64,000 bases of DNA from Owenia fusiformis (lineage: Eukaryota; Annelida; Polychaeta; Sabellida; Oweniidae), in contig CAIIXF020000010.1 of NCBI GenBank assembly GCA_903813345.2, positions 33,471,425 to 33,535,424 of the forward strand, in the 5' to 3' direction. Each line of letters begins with the position of its first letter. The stretch's first letter is position 1. The translations under genes and the position numbers were made by a program. This document shows, in pieces, positions 1 to 12,364 of the stretch. The notes under the pieces are model-generated. The model saw only the letters and a program-made list of their open reading frames with translations. It ran no database searches and was not told the origin of the DNA.

Positions 1-400
1 CACAGAAATGATAGACCGTACGGTCCCCGTAAAAATGTGACGTGAGGCTAAGAATCCATGATAGTAATTGAATACAGTTTTAAAATTTAATTTTAAAATC
101 TTAATTTCTTTGAATACCTGTGTTAAAGATAAACATAAATGCAATGAATATTAAAGTACGAACACGTATTTTTGTAATGAGACTAGCAAATTAAACCATT
201 GCATTCTTGGAAATTCAAGATGGATTGGTTGAATTAATTTTATTATGTTTTATTCAAATAGTTTGCATTCGCCTGATATAATTAGCATTCTCTGTTTGCA
301 TTTAGCGCTAGACCTTATAAAAGTTAAAAAGTCACGAATCCCAGATTGTTTCAAGTGTAAATAAAGAATAAATCTAACCCGCATTCCATGTCTAGATAGG
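1..400. other. Intergenic, nothing recognised
   Basis: AT-rich sequence with no ORF above background, no splice-bounded exon and no clear repeat ends. Confidence 0.5.
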
Positions 401-840
401 TAAGGCTATAAGAATTAGATTCTCTGTTTTGCGTCCCGGCAAAATCCAAATCATGCAAGGGTACAAGGAAAACAAACACAAACTCAAGAAAAAACACAAA
501 CTTGTTTGCTGTATACATTTTATGGGCATTAAAAGGGATGACATACCAATTTGCAGTGATACAAACACAGATCTGTACATTTTATACAATATATTTAAAT
601 ATAGATGTTATTCAAGGGTAAAAATAAGAAAATACACAATGTATGCCAAAGTAATCAATAACACTGTCAATTTTGACGCTCATCAATTTATCCTCCAATT
701 TGTCTGATTCTGATTGAATAAAATGCGATGTTACTTTCAGACCCTTGTGGTTGCTATTTGGATGTGTTTGTTTTTTCTGATTTATTCAAAATCGTGCAAG
801 CAAGGAGACGCAAAACAAAGAATCTAATTCTTACGGCCTA
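401..840. mobile_element. Foldback (MITE-like) element
   Basis: The left end (401-434) and the reverse complement of the right end (807-840) share the core TAAGAATTAGATTCT followed by TTTTGCGTC. The 92-codon plus-strand frame inside has no protein-like features. The target duplication is unclear. Confidence 0.55.
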
Positions 841-1004
841 AAAAGCAATTCCGAAAATGCCGGCGTTAATATTCTATTGAAATCGTTCTTTATTATGGGT
901 GGTATATACGTATTCTTTTAGTTCCATTGAAATGATTTCTTTGGCTTTGGAATGGCAACAACTCGGCATTCATTTTTTGATTCAAAAATGGCGCCACAAA
1001 ACTT

Positions 1005-1375
1005 TTGGAATGCCAAGGCAAGGAGGATTGGCTCCCAGAGTGCACCACCGATATTCTGTCCCATATATGGGTATGTCGTAATACAAAATTCGAATTCAAA
1101 CAGCCGCCATTTTGTTCACTTCAACATTTAAATCGTGAATTTTGGTCTTATTTCCAAACGAAAAATTCCAAAACTCACAAGAAACGATCGAGATATTGGT
1201 TCGAATCTTTTGAACTGTTTATTTTGAATTTATAGTCGGTTTTAATTTCAGAAAATAACGACATTTCGACGTTTTCATTGTTGGAAAATATCGAGTTTCG
1301 ATCCTGGGAGCCAATCCTCCTTGATGCCAAGCANNNNNNNNNNNNNNNNNNNNNNNATGCCAAGGCATCAATCTG
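1005..1375. repeat. Palindromic element interrupted by an assembly gap
   Basis: GGAGGATTGGCTCCCA near 1,022 recurs inverted as TGGGAGCCAATCCTCC near 1,306-1,321, and AATGCCAAGGCA-type sequence flanks both sides. The 23-N gap (1334-1356) falls at the right side of this inverted repeat, so the true length of the element is unknown. Confidence 0.6.
1334..1356. other. Assembly gap (23 N)
   Basis: Run of N. Sequence on both sides belongs to the same ATGCCAAGGCA-containing repeat, which suggests the assembler failed in a palindrome. Confidence 0.95.
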
Positions 1376-1911
1376 GCATCAATGACGTCATAACAATGTC
1401 GTAAAGAACCACTTTACGGTTGAAATGGCAGCTCCGTGGTCCAGTTCATATGCAAAACCCGGGGCTTAATAACAATTAAAAGGATAATGATAGAACAATA
1501 AAACTAATTTGGATTGAAAGATATATCTTTATTCTAACTTATTATCAAGTTTAAGGGACAAAACTTCGCATTCCCTTTTTAAGGGAAATATAGCCTGTTA
1601 CAGGGGTTCACTTTTTTGGATCTCCATGCAAATATCCATATTGCGGTATAAGCAGTCCAAGTAAATTATGTACAAACTTAATGATATTGTACATAAATTG
1701 TATACATGTACCCGGTGTCAAAGAATTGTGTTGTACATAAATGAGTTTTGTGAATATGATTAATTTATATCCAAAGGATTACATTTCATTCACTCGATAT
1801 GTCCATTAAAGTCAAGTGTAAGTATAGAAGAAGATACAGTATATACAATAGATGGCCTTACCAAAACTTGACTGATTTTGGATATGATTTCAATAAGATA
1901 AACATCTCTTA
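1376..1911. other. Intergenic, nothing recognised
   Basis: AT-rich sequence without convincing coding frame or repeat boundary. Confidence 0.4.
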
Positions 1912-2262
1912 TAGACTAGAATCAGGGGGTTGAAAATATAATGACATCTTATATTTTGACGAGCAGGCAAGTTCTGTTTACTAATTGAAAGGAAGAGGGT
2001 TCCTTAATTGATACTGAGATTTAACAAAAAGAAATAGGTGTCAAAATATGTTTTGGGGTAAAAAATGTGTTTTTTTAAGAATTTTTTTTAATCAAATTTT
2101 TTTAGAACTTTTATTGTAGTAAATACAGTCTGGTTGACTATGAAAAAGTAGAAATAAACCAGATTTGATTGATTTTGGTGATTTTGGGGAGGTTTTAGAG
2201 ATTTCTCTTGTGGTTGGCATAGTGAAATGAATGTAGACTAGAATCAGTACATTAGAAATACA

Positions 2263-2300
2263 GGGTGTCCGGAAAGTAAAGATACAAATGCTCTCATTTT
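2263..2300 (+). mobile_element. Single mariner-like terminal sequence
   Basis: TACAGGGTGTCCGGAAAGTA has the TA plus CAGGGTG-type start common among Tc1/mariner ends. No matching inverted end was found nearby, so it is probably a solo or truncated end. Confidence 0.35.
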
Positions 2301-3744
2301 AAGAGATTTACATCTTATGAGATGAAATTGCTCCAGAATGTAGAATGACATTATAGCAATATATCCTGCAACGGTCATGACTTTTAGTTGAAAAATGAAA
2401 AAGTTATGGTCGTTGTGGTAACGGGAGTCGAGGGTATGTGGAGCTACGTCACAAATGTGTTTTACAAATCTCTTTCCTGCTCATAGCATCTTGGCATTCT
2501 ACCATCTATTCCTATATTACATCAAATTATGTACTACAACAACATAAGGATTAGTACCGTAACATTATTCGATCTCTTCATATAACTACTATCATTGAAT
2601 ATTCAATATTTTCCCCATTATCTAAACATGTTTGGTGCATCTTGACTGCTGATTCAAAGACTTGACAAAATCATTGCTGTCCGTCTCTCAAATTGTGTAA
2701 AGCATTGACTTTCAGCTGAGACTCATTTTGTATGTTGAACTTCTTACAAATATTGCTTTCAGATGGTCATTAGGTAGAAGTCAAAAAAGGCTCTATCAGG
2801 TGAATATGGGGCATTGTATAGAAAGGTTTAATGTCAAGACAATCCATTGTAAGAATTGTTTGCTTTGCTTTGAGAATGACCTTTTTTGACGAACAGGCAA
2901 GTCATGTTAACTAATTGAATGGTAAATGGTTTCTCAATTTGATACTGAGATTTAACAAGAAAAAATAGGTGTCAAAATGTGTTTTTGGGTAAAAAATGTG
3001 TTTTTTGTTTATTTAAAATTTTTTTAGAAATTTTAGTGCAGTAAATACAGTCTGGTTGACTATGGAAAGTGAAAATAAATCAGTTTTGATCGATTTTGGG
3101 GAGGTTTTAGAGATTTCTCTTGTGGTTGGCATATAGTGAAATGAAAATATAATGACCTCTTTTTGACTAGCAGGCAAGTCATGTTAACTAATTGGTTTTC
3201 TTAATTGATACTGAGATTTAACAAGAAGAAATAGGTGTCATAATGTGTTTTGGGGTAAAATGTTTTTTTGCAGAAAAAAATTAAAGTTCGATTTTTTTTT
3301 AGAAATTTTATTTTAGTAAATACAATCTGGCTACAGAGTATAAAAAAGGTGAAAATAAACCATTTTTGATCGATTTTGGGAAGCTTTTAGAGATTTCTCT
3401 TATGGTTGTCTTAATAATATGTATAGTGGAATAAATAGTCAATTTACTATTTTTGCATTACTAATAGAGACAATATTTAGGTTTACTACTCGAATTAGCA
3501 TTTCACCAAGAAAACAATATATTCTAATTCAATTTCATTCCGTACTACATTCTGTCATATTTCCTTCAATTATATTATTCACATATTCATAAAAGTAAAG
3601 AATATCATACCAAAATGCATACTTTAATATATTCAAACCTTTGCAAACACAATGATCAGTTTACTAAAACACTATAAAATTGACATTGATACATACATTG
3701 TTATATGGAAAATATTTTTCAGAATCATCACCACAGGCTGTCAT

Positions 3745-3925
3745 CAGCCATTTTGAACAATGGGGTATACCAGGTCGTTTTTACAAGTTTCAATGTTTCC
3801 ACACAATTTATTACTAAACTAAAAGCAGATTAAATGAACCAGCACAAATAATGACAATGTAAATCGTGCTCCTGGTAGAAATTTGTCTCACACCTTTCAT
3901 GATCCAATATGGTGTTACTGCAGAA
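3745..3925 (+). repeat. Diverged copy of the arm of the 18.2-20.7 kb foldback
   Basis: The order CAGGTCGTTTTTACAA, TTTCAATRTTTYCACACAA, TGACAATGT and CGTGCTYC... matches the left arm near 18,290-18,440 with many substitutions. Confidence 0.5.
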
Positions 3926-5855
3926 GGCATGATCATAACCTAATACATAGTATCTTTTTCTCACATCTGACAACTAAGAACATGTTCCTCTTTAGCATGA
4001 GCAGAAGATAATTCACTTGTGAGAGAATGCTGTATGCCAAATAGATACTGATGTTATATCACGTTTGAATTTTGAAAAGATAGTCTCGATGATCTTTGCA
4101 TTTCATTGACATTAGGTGATACCAATTCCAATGATGGGTATTGTTAGTACTATCGAGAATAATATTATACTGGTTGCTGTGTACTATGCTGGTATATCAG
4201 AAATGTATTGTGCCATTTTAACTTTTGTGGAGTTGTACCTTCCCCATTGTTGAAAATATATCAAATGATTTATCAATTATCTGTAGAGATCCTGTTTGGA
4301 TGTTATGCATCAATTGTATTTTCAAGGTTCAACTGTTTCTTTTGAGCTTTTTATAACGTTTGACCTTCTGAATTTAGTACAGAAACTGCATACTGTTTTC
4401 TGTGTGATAGACCCCGCTGTCTCAACCATTCAGTCTAGCATCTAACCGATGGGCATCAGATAGTTCAACACTGGTTTATAGGAGGCAGCACTAAATTTCC
4501 ACTTGGGGTGTCTACTAATTGACTCATTTCTTTAGAAATTGAATATTATAGAGAAGATACCATATAGATACAGAGCTGTTTACTCACTTGGATCACTGAT
4601 TTTAGTTTAGACATTTATACAGTATGTAATGTATATTTAACTCACATACTAGGTCCAGTGAATACAAAATATTCATTAATAGAATGGAGATTTTATTAAG
4701 TGCAGGTTGAAGCTTTATACAATACTTAGAGTTTAGAAACATACAACATATGAATGTGAATTCTAAAATCGAGACATTAAGTTCAAGTTACAAGAATATT
4801 AATATTAATCTACAAACTGTATAAGTGGATTCATAATTCCTTACAAAATTCATACAACAATTTGTATTCTTCCGATAAACGATAACTGTGTTGTTTAGAA
4901 AACAATTTTAACCAGAGACATATAAAAAAAATTATTTGTCTCTGTTTTAACTAAGATATATCATTTCATAACATAATTCATGTTTTAAAAAGCTGATATG
5001 TCTCCAATTTGTCAACCCTAATTAAAGGGATATAATTGTGCCTTTTGTTTTAAATAATGTATTTAGTACAGATTGTATTTAGAATTCAAATTAGTTCATC
5101 CATACCCCTTGGTAAAAATAAACAAAATAAACTAGCTAATCTGAATTCACCTGTGCATATTGTTAAGTAATGATAACATTTCAATTTGAAATGTGTTGCA
5201 AATAAGTTAGTAGGTAGATACTAGTATGTAGATTTTTCAACTGGTTGCTCAAGGGAATCAAATAAATATACATGTAGTTACACCTGGTAAGTCATCGTGT
5301 GCATCAGCCTGAGACAGCTATAACCTAATGTTGAACTTGAGTGATTCCTTTGAGATGGGGGAGGTACACACACTTAATTTCATGAATGTATCATTATATA
5401 ACTAGATTTGAAAATAATTTGTCTATTTTACCGATGGGACCATTTTGGTCCCAATCTAAGCGGTTAGATGCTAGACTGCATTGACTAACAAGTCTATTTT
5501 GATAGGGAGATGATTGTGACTGTGAGTGGTGATTATTGGTTCTAGACCGTACTAGTTCAATAAAGTAGGATTGGCTGGCAGAGCTCCAACCTTGCACAAT
5601 GACAAGTTGACCACAACTACAGTATTTATGTGGTGATCAACACTGATAGTATTGTTTGAACTAGTTAAGGGATGAAGAATATTATTTTAATTAATTGTCT
5701 AATTAGTGCCTTTTGACACCTCGCTCACCATGTTAAATCTCATAAATCTTTTGTTATATATAAGGGAGTATTTTGATATAGTTCTCTTGCCTGCTCGTTA
5801 AAATATAAGTACTTTCACTTTCTAGAGGCTTTTATCATCATATGATTCTAGTCTA

Positions 5856-6979
5856 TTATGACATTCAATAGATAACACTTAGGATGCACCGGAATACTAT
5901 GTCTAATCAACTCCTTATTAGTAACCTGCGTGCAGAGTCTAGTTAAACAACAAGACGAAGCTCTCTTTTAAGAAGCGAAGTCGAACGACAACAAAGGGTA
6001 CTCATTATGTTGAATGTCAGACGTTTTTGGATGATATTAACCAATTGTTGTATGGGGTTTTCTTCTTAGATTCAGCCCCACCCTGAATGAAATTATATTT
6101 GCCCCGGGGATCGTGGTGCAATCGGTTACTCACAACAGACATTATGTTCCCCAATATTCTAATTTGTATTCCATGATTCCCAAACAATTGTAACGGACTT
6201 GTTAATTATAATGAACACAAATATTTTTATTCCAAGCTTTACAATTTTCTAATTAATGCAACAAGTACATTTATCTTAACGGATCAAATGTTTTACCAAT
6301 TGTATGTCTCAATCATTTCAAATCTTAAATTCTTAACTTTCAATTCTAGATTTTCAACTTCTTAAACTTCTCAAACTTCTCAAACTCGCTTGGCCTGTGA
6401 TAATTATATAAAACAATCTTGATGTGAGGCTGGTAAGGTATGTTTTTAGATTTTACAAAAATATATGTTTCATGTCAAAATGCAGATCCTTGTTGAATGA
6501 TTTAATTCCTATAATATATTCGCGCTTGTTAAATAAAAGAACTTCTCATACAAATGATGAATAATAAATATTAATTGAAAATAATTCGTTAATCGTTCTA
6601 TCTCTCTCAAATTGCCTTATTCCGAGAGCCGCGCAAATTACCCGTATCAAATTTGTTTCCCCTTTCTCCCTCTTTCCATGTTTCCAATCCATTCACAGAT
6701 CCCCTCAAGATTCCCCATTTCAAGTCCGTTCCCTGTTCCGAGTTTGTTTCGAGTTCCCCGTTGGTTCCGTGCTTTCGATCCGATCCCAGTTCTCCCTGAA
6801 TCAAGTCTAAACTGCCATTTATATACCCGTTAGAGATGCTATTCTTAGCTAGGGGCCGCATGACGTAATTTACGTATGAAAGTAGAATTGATACAAGAAT
6901 GAATCACAATCGGAAATGATTCCATTTATGGTATTGACCGGAAATTATGCCTTATAGGGAAGGTGAGTAATAGTTCTTC
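5856..6979. other. Intergenic, nothing recognised
   Basis: The frame at 6,607-6,861 is low complexity (runs of CCCnTTTCC) and not protein-like. No splice-bounded exon seen. Confidence 0.4.
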
Positions 6980-7092
6980 TACAGGGTGGTCCAAAAAAAA
7001 TTGGAACATTTGTTAATTGAATGCAAAACCTTTATTCTTCTTCTAAAATGTACCAAACTTTTACTGAGCATAGATCAGTCACTTATATATCT

Positions 7093-7977
7093 GATGTAAA
7101 GTTTATAGGTGAAAACCACAAAGTTAATGCATTAAACTAGTCGATATTTTATATGACCCCTCTTCTCCTGACTTACAAGTTGAAGCTTGGGGCTCAGATT
7201 TGTAAATATTCAATTAGTTTGCTGTTCGTTTGTTTTGTCCAAGCCATCTTTATTAAAAATTTCAACTTGATCAAACTTCCTATTTGTTTGCCTTGGAAGA
7301 TCAAATCTAGTAACATATTCAACATTTTTTACCCAAATTCATGGGATCAAGCATATTTTGATGGCTATTGTTGGGTGTATTACTGATTGAATATTCTCTA
7401 GAAAGAGGCCAGGGCAGTCTGATTTGACTCGTAAATGAAGCCCCTCCCCTTTATTGTTCTGATATGAATAATATTCATTGGAAATGATATATGTCTATCA
7501 ATATCATAGAAGAGTCTCCCAGAACACAAATGGTATATTAAATACATATTATACACTGTATATGTGCTTAGCGTTGGTTTTTAATAAAACTTATTGAATA
7601 ACTGGTCAGTTTTGCCTTTACTGAAAAGTGGGAACAATTCTTTTGTCACTTTTGTAGCTGTGGGGGTTTTGCAATCACTCACCTCTGAAATGTTCCTTCT
7701 TCCCTACTCTTAAATAAAAATGATCATTTTGGGTATTGTTTAAGTTAACACAATATTGTTATGTATTGTTAACACCAGATGTAAATACCCTTTGTCAACT
7801 GAATATGATTTTTTAAAATATTTATAGCAATTACATGTGCATTAAAGCTTTGAAATAAATAATACTTGAAAAGTAGCCGCGGAATTGACAAGTGTATATT
7901 CAAGAAAAGGGGGTCCTATCAAACATTGACTAGTTAAATGCATTAACTTTGTGGTTTTCACCTATAAACTTTACATC
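7093..7977. mobile_element. Foldback element nested in the left TIR of the 4.7-kb transposon
   Basis: GATGTAAAGTTTATAGGTGA... at 7,093 and its inverse ending at 7,977 share about 48 bp, including AACCACAAAGTTAATGCAT. Removing the segment restores collinearity of the outer element's left TIR with its right TIR, proving it inserted later. No coding capacity is visible. Confidence 0.75.
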
Positions 7978-8984
7978 TAGCGAGATAAATAGTGACATAA
8001 AAAAGGGCGAAAGCGCCGAAAACGGAACAAATCGTGGAACTTTCCATATATGACCAGACAACCTTCCTGGGTGTAAAAAGCAACTGTGCCGAAAATTTCC
8101 TCCATTTTTTATCTACTTTTCGCAATTTTTACCCATACCCCTAAAATTTATAGGGGTAGGCTTAATGACCATCCATAACATTTTAGGATTATCATTATAT
8201 AGTATCATAATTTCAATGTTGGGACCTTTTACCATGATACACATGATAACGGGTCAGATTGCAGTCAATTTTTAGCAAAATGAATATTTACTTATCTTTA
8301 ATTAATTCCTTTTATCTCTTTTCCATAGTGGCATGTACTTCGACATAATAAACAACGTAATTTTGAAAATAAAGTTTGACAAACTATGTGACATCTGATG
8401 AGTGACTTGAATGCAAATACAGAATAATCTAGCAAAAAGTGTATCTTTCTTAAACAACTACCAAAATCACTTCTTGTTTTTGACAAGGTCATGCTTGAGT
8501 GACAATGAGCATCAACGTTTATGATAGGATCTAGATCAGTTTTTGTAAGTATGATTTTGACCTACATGATTAATAAAAATAATCAAGAAGTTGTTCTGCT
8601 TATTTTGATTAAAGAGGCTCTATGCCATAGGATAGCAAAATCAAGACCCCGCTGGACTTTTTGCATATTGAGTTTCACCACATATATACCTATCTACTTA
8701 CCAAAGAAGAAGTCCCAAATCCCCCTCTTTCAGTGTTAATTTCGCGATTGTGCTGGCCGATCTAATTATTTTCGAAGAAATTAATTCAATCTGAAGTGTG
8801 AATATACCGGGAAAGTCCTCTTGTTATCTGATTGGTCGTTGAATTTGTTCATCATAAACCTGATTGGCTGCCTGGTTCAAGGCACTTGTGGGCGCTTGTG
8901 TGACTTAATGGGGATTCCTCTCGCTAGCTGAGGAATCGACTGTTAAGAATGAGTCTTATGTGTATTGGGAGGGGGTCTTGTTAC

Positions 8985-10853
8985 TTGGGTAGATTTCAAT
9001 AGACCAAGCCCATGAGCAAAATAATAGTGTGATCAAAAGTGAGGGTGGAGCTGTGGGGTTGTTCGACAATCCAACCGCATTACAGAAGTGGATGGTCGAT
9101 GGTCCAGAGATCGCAAGAATGTTAATTGAGTTTGAGGATGAGATGAAGAATAATGATGGTCCTTGCAAACCATGAGCACAGTGTTAGTTATCAAACCAGT
9201 TTCAACAATTATGTCAATTCCCTTACTTAGGTTATCAATGATTTAGGAAACCCCTTTATTGCAACATCAAAGAAACTTTGGACACTTGATACTAAAGATG
9301 TAATGTCAAGCAGTGCAGTTGACACATTGAACACAATTGAGAAAAGGGGGAAAGTTAATGTGAAGTATATATAAAGGAGAGACCCTATCAAGAGAAACAA
9401 TTTCAAGATCTTCAAACAAATCTAAGTCAAGTTCAAAGCTAGCAAGCTTGAAAAATGACACTGCCCTATTTTCACAACTATACATAGCGTGCCAGAATAG
9501 AGACGTCAACTTAGATGAACTTTTCCAACATGAGAACCAGACATTCCCTCCATCCCTTTCACAAGATGGCACAATCAAGACTGGACTCAAAGCAAATATC
9601 TTAAAACCAGTAGAAGACCTTGTTCCAAATAGAGAGATCAATACACCAGATGTTGAAGCCCTGTTTCTTGATGGTGCCGTAATAGTCCACCTGCTGAAAA
9701 CTCAAAAAGCAAGAACCTTCCTACAATACTCAAACGACATTTAATAAGTACAGTATACTGCCAATCAACTTAATAGAGTACAAAGACTTGATATTTTATG
9801 GGATCAATATATACCAAATAGTGTCAAATCTTCAACAAGAAAAAAGCATGGATCTGGAAAGCGTCAAATAGTTTATCCAGAAAACAAATTGCCAGGGAAT
9901 TGGCCAGAATTTCTACGCTCGGAAGACAAGAAAAGTGATCTCTTTACCTTCCTTGCATCAAATGTCTCAGCCATTCCAGTACCAGAGAATAAAATCCTGA
10001 TTACAACTATTGGGAATTCTGCAGAGGCATATCCTAAGCAGCATGTCTCTGAGATTTCACATCATCCCATGAAGAGGCAGATTCCCGAATCTTTCTGCAC
10101 ATATATGATGCAATGAAAAAAGGCTTCACAAAAATGACGATCAGAACAGTTGATTCAGACATTGTTGTTCTGACAGTTAGTACAACTTAACATTCAAATC
10201 TGGCTCACCTTTGGCAAGGGAAAGTCCTATAGATACCTTCCCGCCCACAAAATTGCCCATGAAATGACTCCTCAGAAAGCCATGTGTTTCCCAATATTCC
10301 ATGCTATGACTGGGTGTGACACCACATCAGGCTTTAATGGAAAGTCTAAGACATCAGCCTGGAACCAACGGAGTACCTACCCTGAATTGACTACAGTATT
10401 AACAGAAATCTCAATATGACCCAATACCCTGCTTGATGCCTATTTTAGAGCAGTTCATTATTCTGGTCTCCAACTTAAAACAAGCAATGAAACATCAATC
10501 AATGCTGCAAGGAAGCAGATGTTCACAAAGAGGACTTCAATAATATCACACATTCGTCCAACATCAGATGCCCTTTTACAGCATATAAAGAGAGTCATAT
10601 ACCAAGCTGTATTTATTTGGGGGCAACCACTTACAGTGAATCCTCAAGTTCCTTCCCCAGCTGAGTGGGGCTGGATATTTGAAGACACCAAATGGATACC
10701 AAGGTGGACAACCTTACCCCAAGCATCAGACGCTTGCCAGGCTCTCATAAAGTGTAGCTGCAAAAACCAATGCATATCAACACGATGCAAGAGCCTGAAA
10801 GGAAATCTTGTTTGTACAGCATTATGTGTGTGTGATGGCAATTGTTCTTCATA
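8985..10853 (+). pseudogene. Decayed gene with EEAD/DxD motifs and Cys-rich tail
   Basis: Collinear protein-like pieces lie in different plus-strand frames. At 8,995-9,172 there is a DQAHEQNN...GGAVGL...WMVDGPEIAR stretch. At 9,448-9,744 there is a segment ending FLDGAVIVHLLK. At 9,889-10,070 comes GNWPEFLRSEDKKSDLFTFL, at 10,068-10,172 HEEADSR...TVDSDIVVL, and at 10,519-10,854 a tail ending in closely spaced cysteines. I recall this order from a multi-copy, unnamed protein family in marine invertebrate genomes. The D, E-E-A-D and D-S-D motifs resemble a PIN/FEN-type nuclease core, but that is inference. Stops and frame changes between the pieces make it non-functional. It lies wholly inside the transposon at 6,982-11,677. 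Confidence 0.6.
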
Positions 10854-11679
10854 AGGACACTGCAACATACCAAAAAGTAACTATGATACTGATAGACACT
10901 AGTATAAATCCTTCTATTGATAAGATTAATAAAACTATGATTTAAAAATGTGTGCAAAGTGAAACTAAAGGAACTATGAAACAGATATAGATAGTTGATA
11001 TATGGAGTCTAACTGCACTCAGAAGCCAAAAGAAACCACAAGTCAAGCCGTATCGACCATTTTTTCTGTATATCTAAAAGATGGGTGTGACTCAAAACAA
11101 GCCTTTAACAGTGAAAAAGGTGAAAAATAATAGTCATGTGAAGCATTAGATATAGATGTAATTTTAAAATCATATATCACTTATTTGATTTACTCCTGCT
11201 ACTGTGATATGGTGCAAAATATTCAATACAAGAAAAGTGGGCGTCGCCCATCACCACCCTTTAACATAGCAATCGAAAATCAATATGGTATTTCATATTT
11301 TTACTTCAACATCAACTTTTTAACATGATAAGTTATTAAAATAAATATTAAATTTGAAGTATGAGCATAATTTAGTAAAAAAAATTGTGTCAAAATTTTT
11401 TTAGCCCCCCCCCCCCTCCGTGAATTGTAAAATTAGGGTAGTTCCTATGGGGCGATTTTTTGGCACAGTTGCTTTATTTTAAGAGTAGCAATCAGTGATC
11501 TTTTGAGGAAAGTTTCACGATTTGTTCCGCAAACGGCGATTACTTTACACTATTTATCCCGCTAATCAGATAAATAAGTGATTGAACTATGCTCAGTAAA
11601 AGTTTGGTGCATTTTAGAAGAAAAATAAAGGTGTTGCGTTCAATTAACAAATGTTCCATTTTTTTTGGACCACCCTGTA

Positions 11680-12359
11680 TATGTGAGATCGGCGGTAATT
11701 TTGAATCAAAGAAAATGTACAATGTTTGAATTTTGAGTTACAACATAACTGCTGCAGATATGTTGCGTTCAACCATGATATTCTCTTCATTAGACACTGC
11801 AAAACGAACATTCTCCTCTTTGTGACAAGAGGAAATATGTTTTAGAATATGTTCCACCTTACGGCATCCAAAAGATATTTCTGGCACTTTATATTCATCT
11901 TAAAATTTTAGAATAATCTTCCAAATACGTATCTATATATGACACAATGACACGCAATATAAACTGGGGTTTTCTGGTAATTATATTTTGCAAACTGCTC
12001 GATGGATCTATTTAGTGTATAGTAGTATACTAGGAATATATGTAAATACTAGTTTTCAATAAAACCAAGTCCTCCATTTACAACTTCATTGTGGCCTGTA
12101 TCCCTTAAATTGTCACGTGGTAGGGTAGTGTGTATCATCTCAAGTGTGAAGTACAGGCCAAACTGCCCTAATTCATGTCACCATACTAGTCAATGGGCAA
12201 AAGGGCAAACGCCTGACTTTTTATCTCGAGTTATGGATTTACGTGGCCTCACTGGCCTATCTGAGGTTCTAAACCTATGTCTAAGCTACATTTTGACACT
12301 AAACTCAATAGGGGCCAATCATCTACTTTTTGAAATAATTGGTCAATTGTGACACTACC
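11680..12359. other. Intergenic, nothing recognised
   Basis: No coherent coding frame. The 87-codon frame at 12,089-12,352 has no recognisable features. Confidence 0.4.
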
Positions 12360-12364
12360 CCCTC

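Larger units (their letters stand above)
1912..5855. repeat. Large composite element with inverted ends and internal direct repeats
   Basis: TAGACTAGAATCA at 1912-1924 recurs inverted at 5843-5855. Inside both ends lies a shared ACGAGCAGGCAAG block (about 1,960 and, inverted, about 5,790). Three diverged direct copies of a ~250-300 bp unit occur at about 1,945-2,230, 2,880-3,130 and 3,145-3,420. They share a GCAGGCAAGT start, an ATTTAACAARAAGAAATAGG middle and a GGTTTTAGAGATTTCTCTT end. No transposase frame is visible, so this is either one decayed element or several related insertions. Confidence 0.5.
6982..11677. mobile_element. 4.7-kb DNA transposon with long mariner-like TIRs
   Basis: Both ends start CAGGGTGGTCCAAAAAAA and are flanked by TA (6980-6981 and 11678-11679). 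Terminal similarity continues inward for more than 200 bp once the nested insertion at 7,093-7,977 is removed: ACTTTTACTGAGCATAG, GATAAATAGTG, GAACAAATCGTG and GCAACTGTGCC appear in the same order from each side. TA target and CAGGGTG end resemble Tc1/mariner. The coding relic inside (8,985-10,853) is not a recognisable mariner transposase, so the element may be a foldback carrying captured sequence. Confidence 0.75.
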
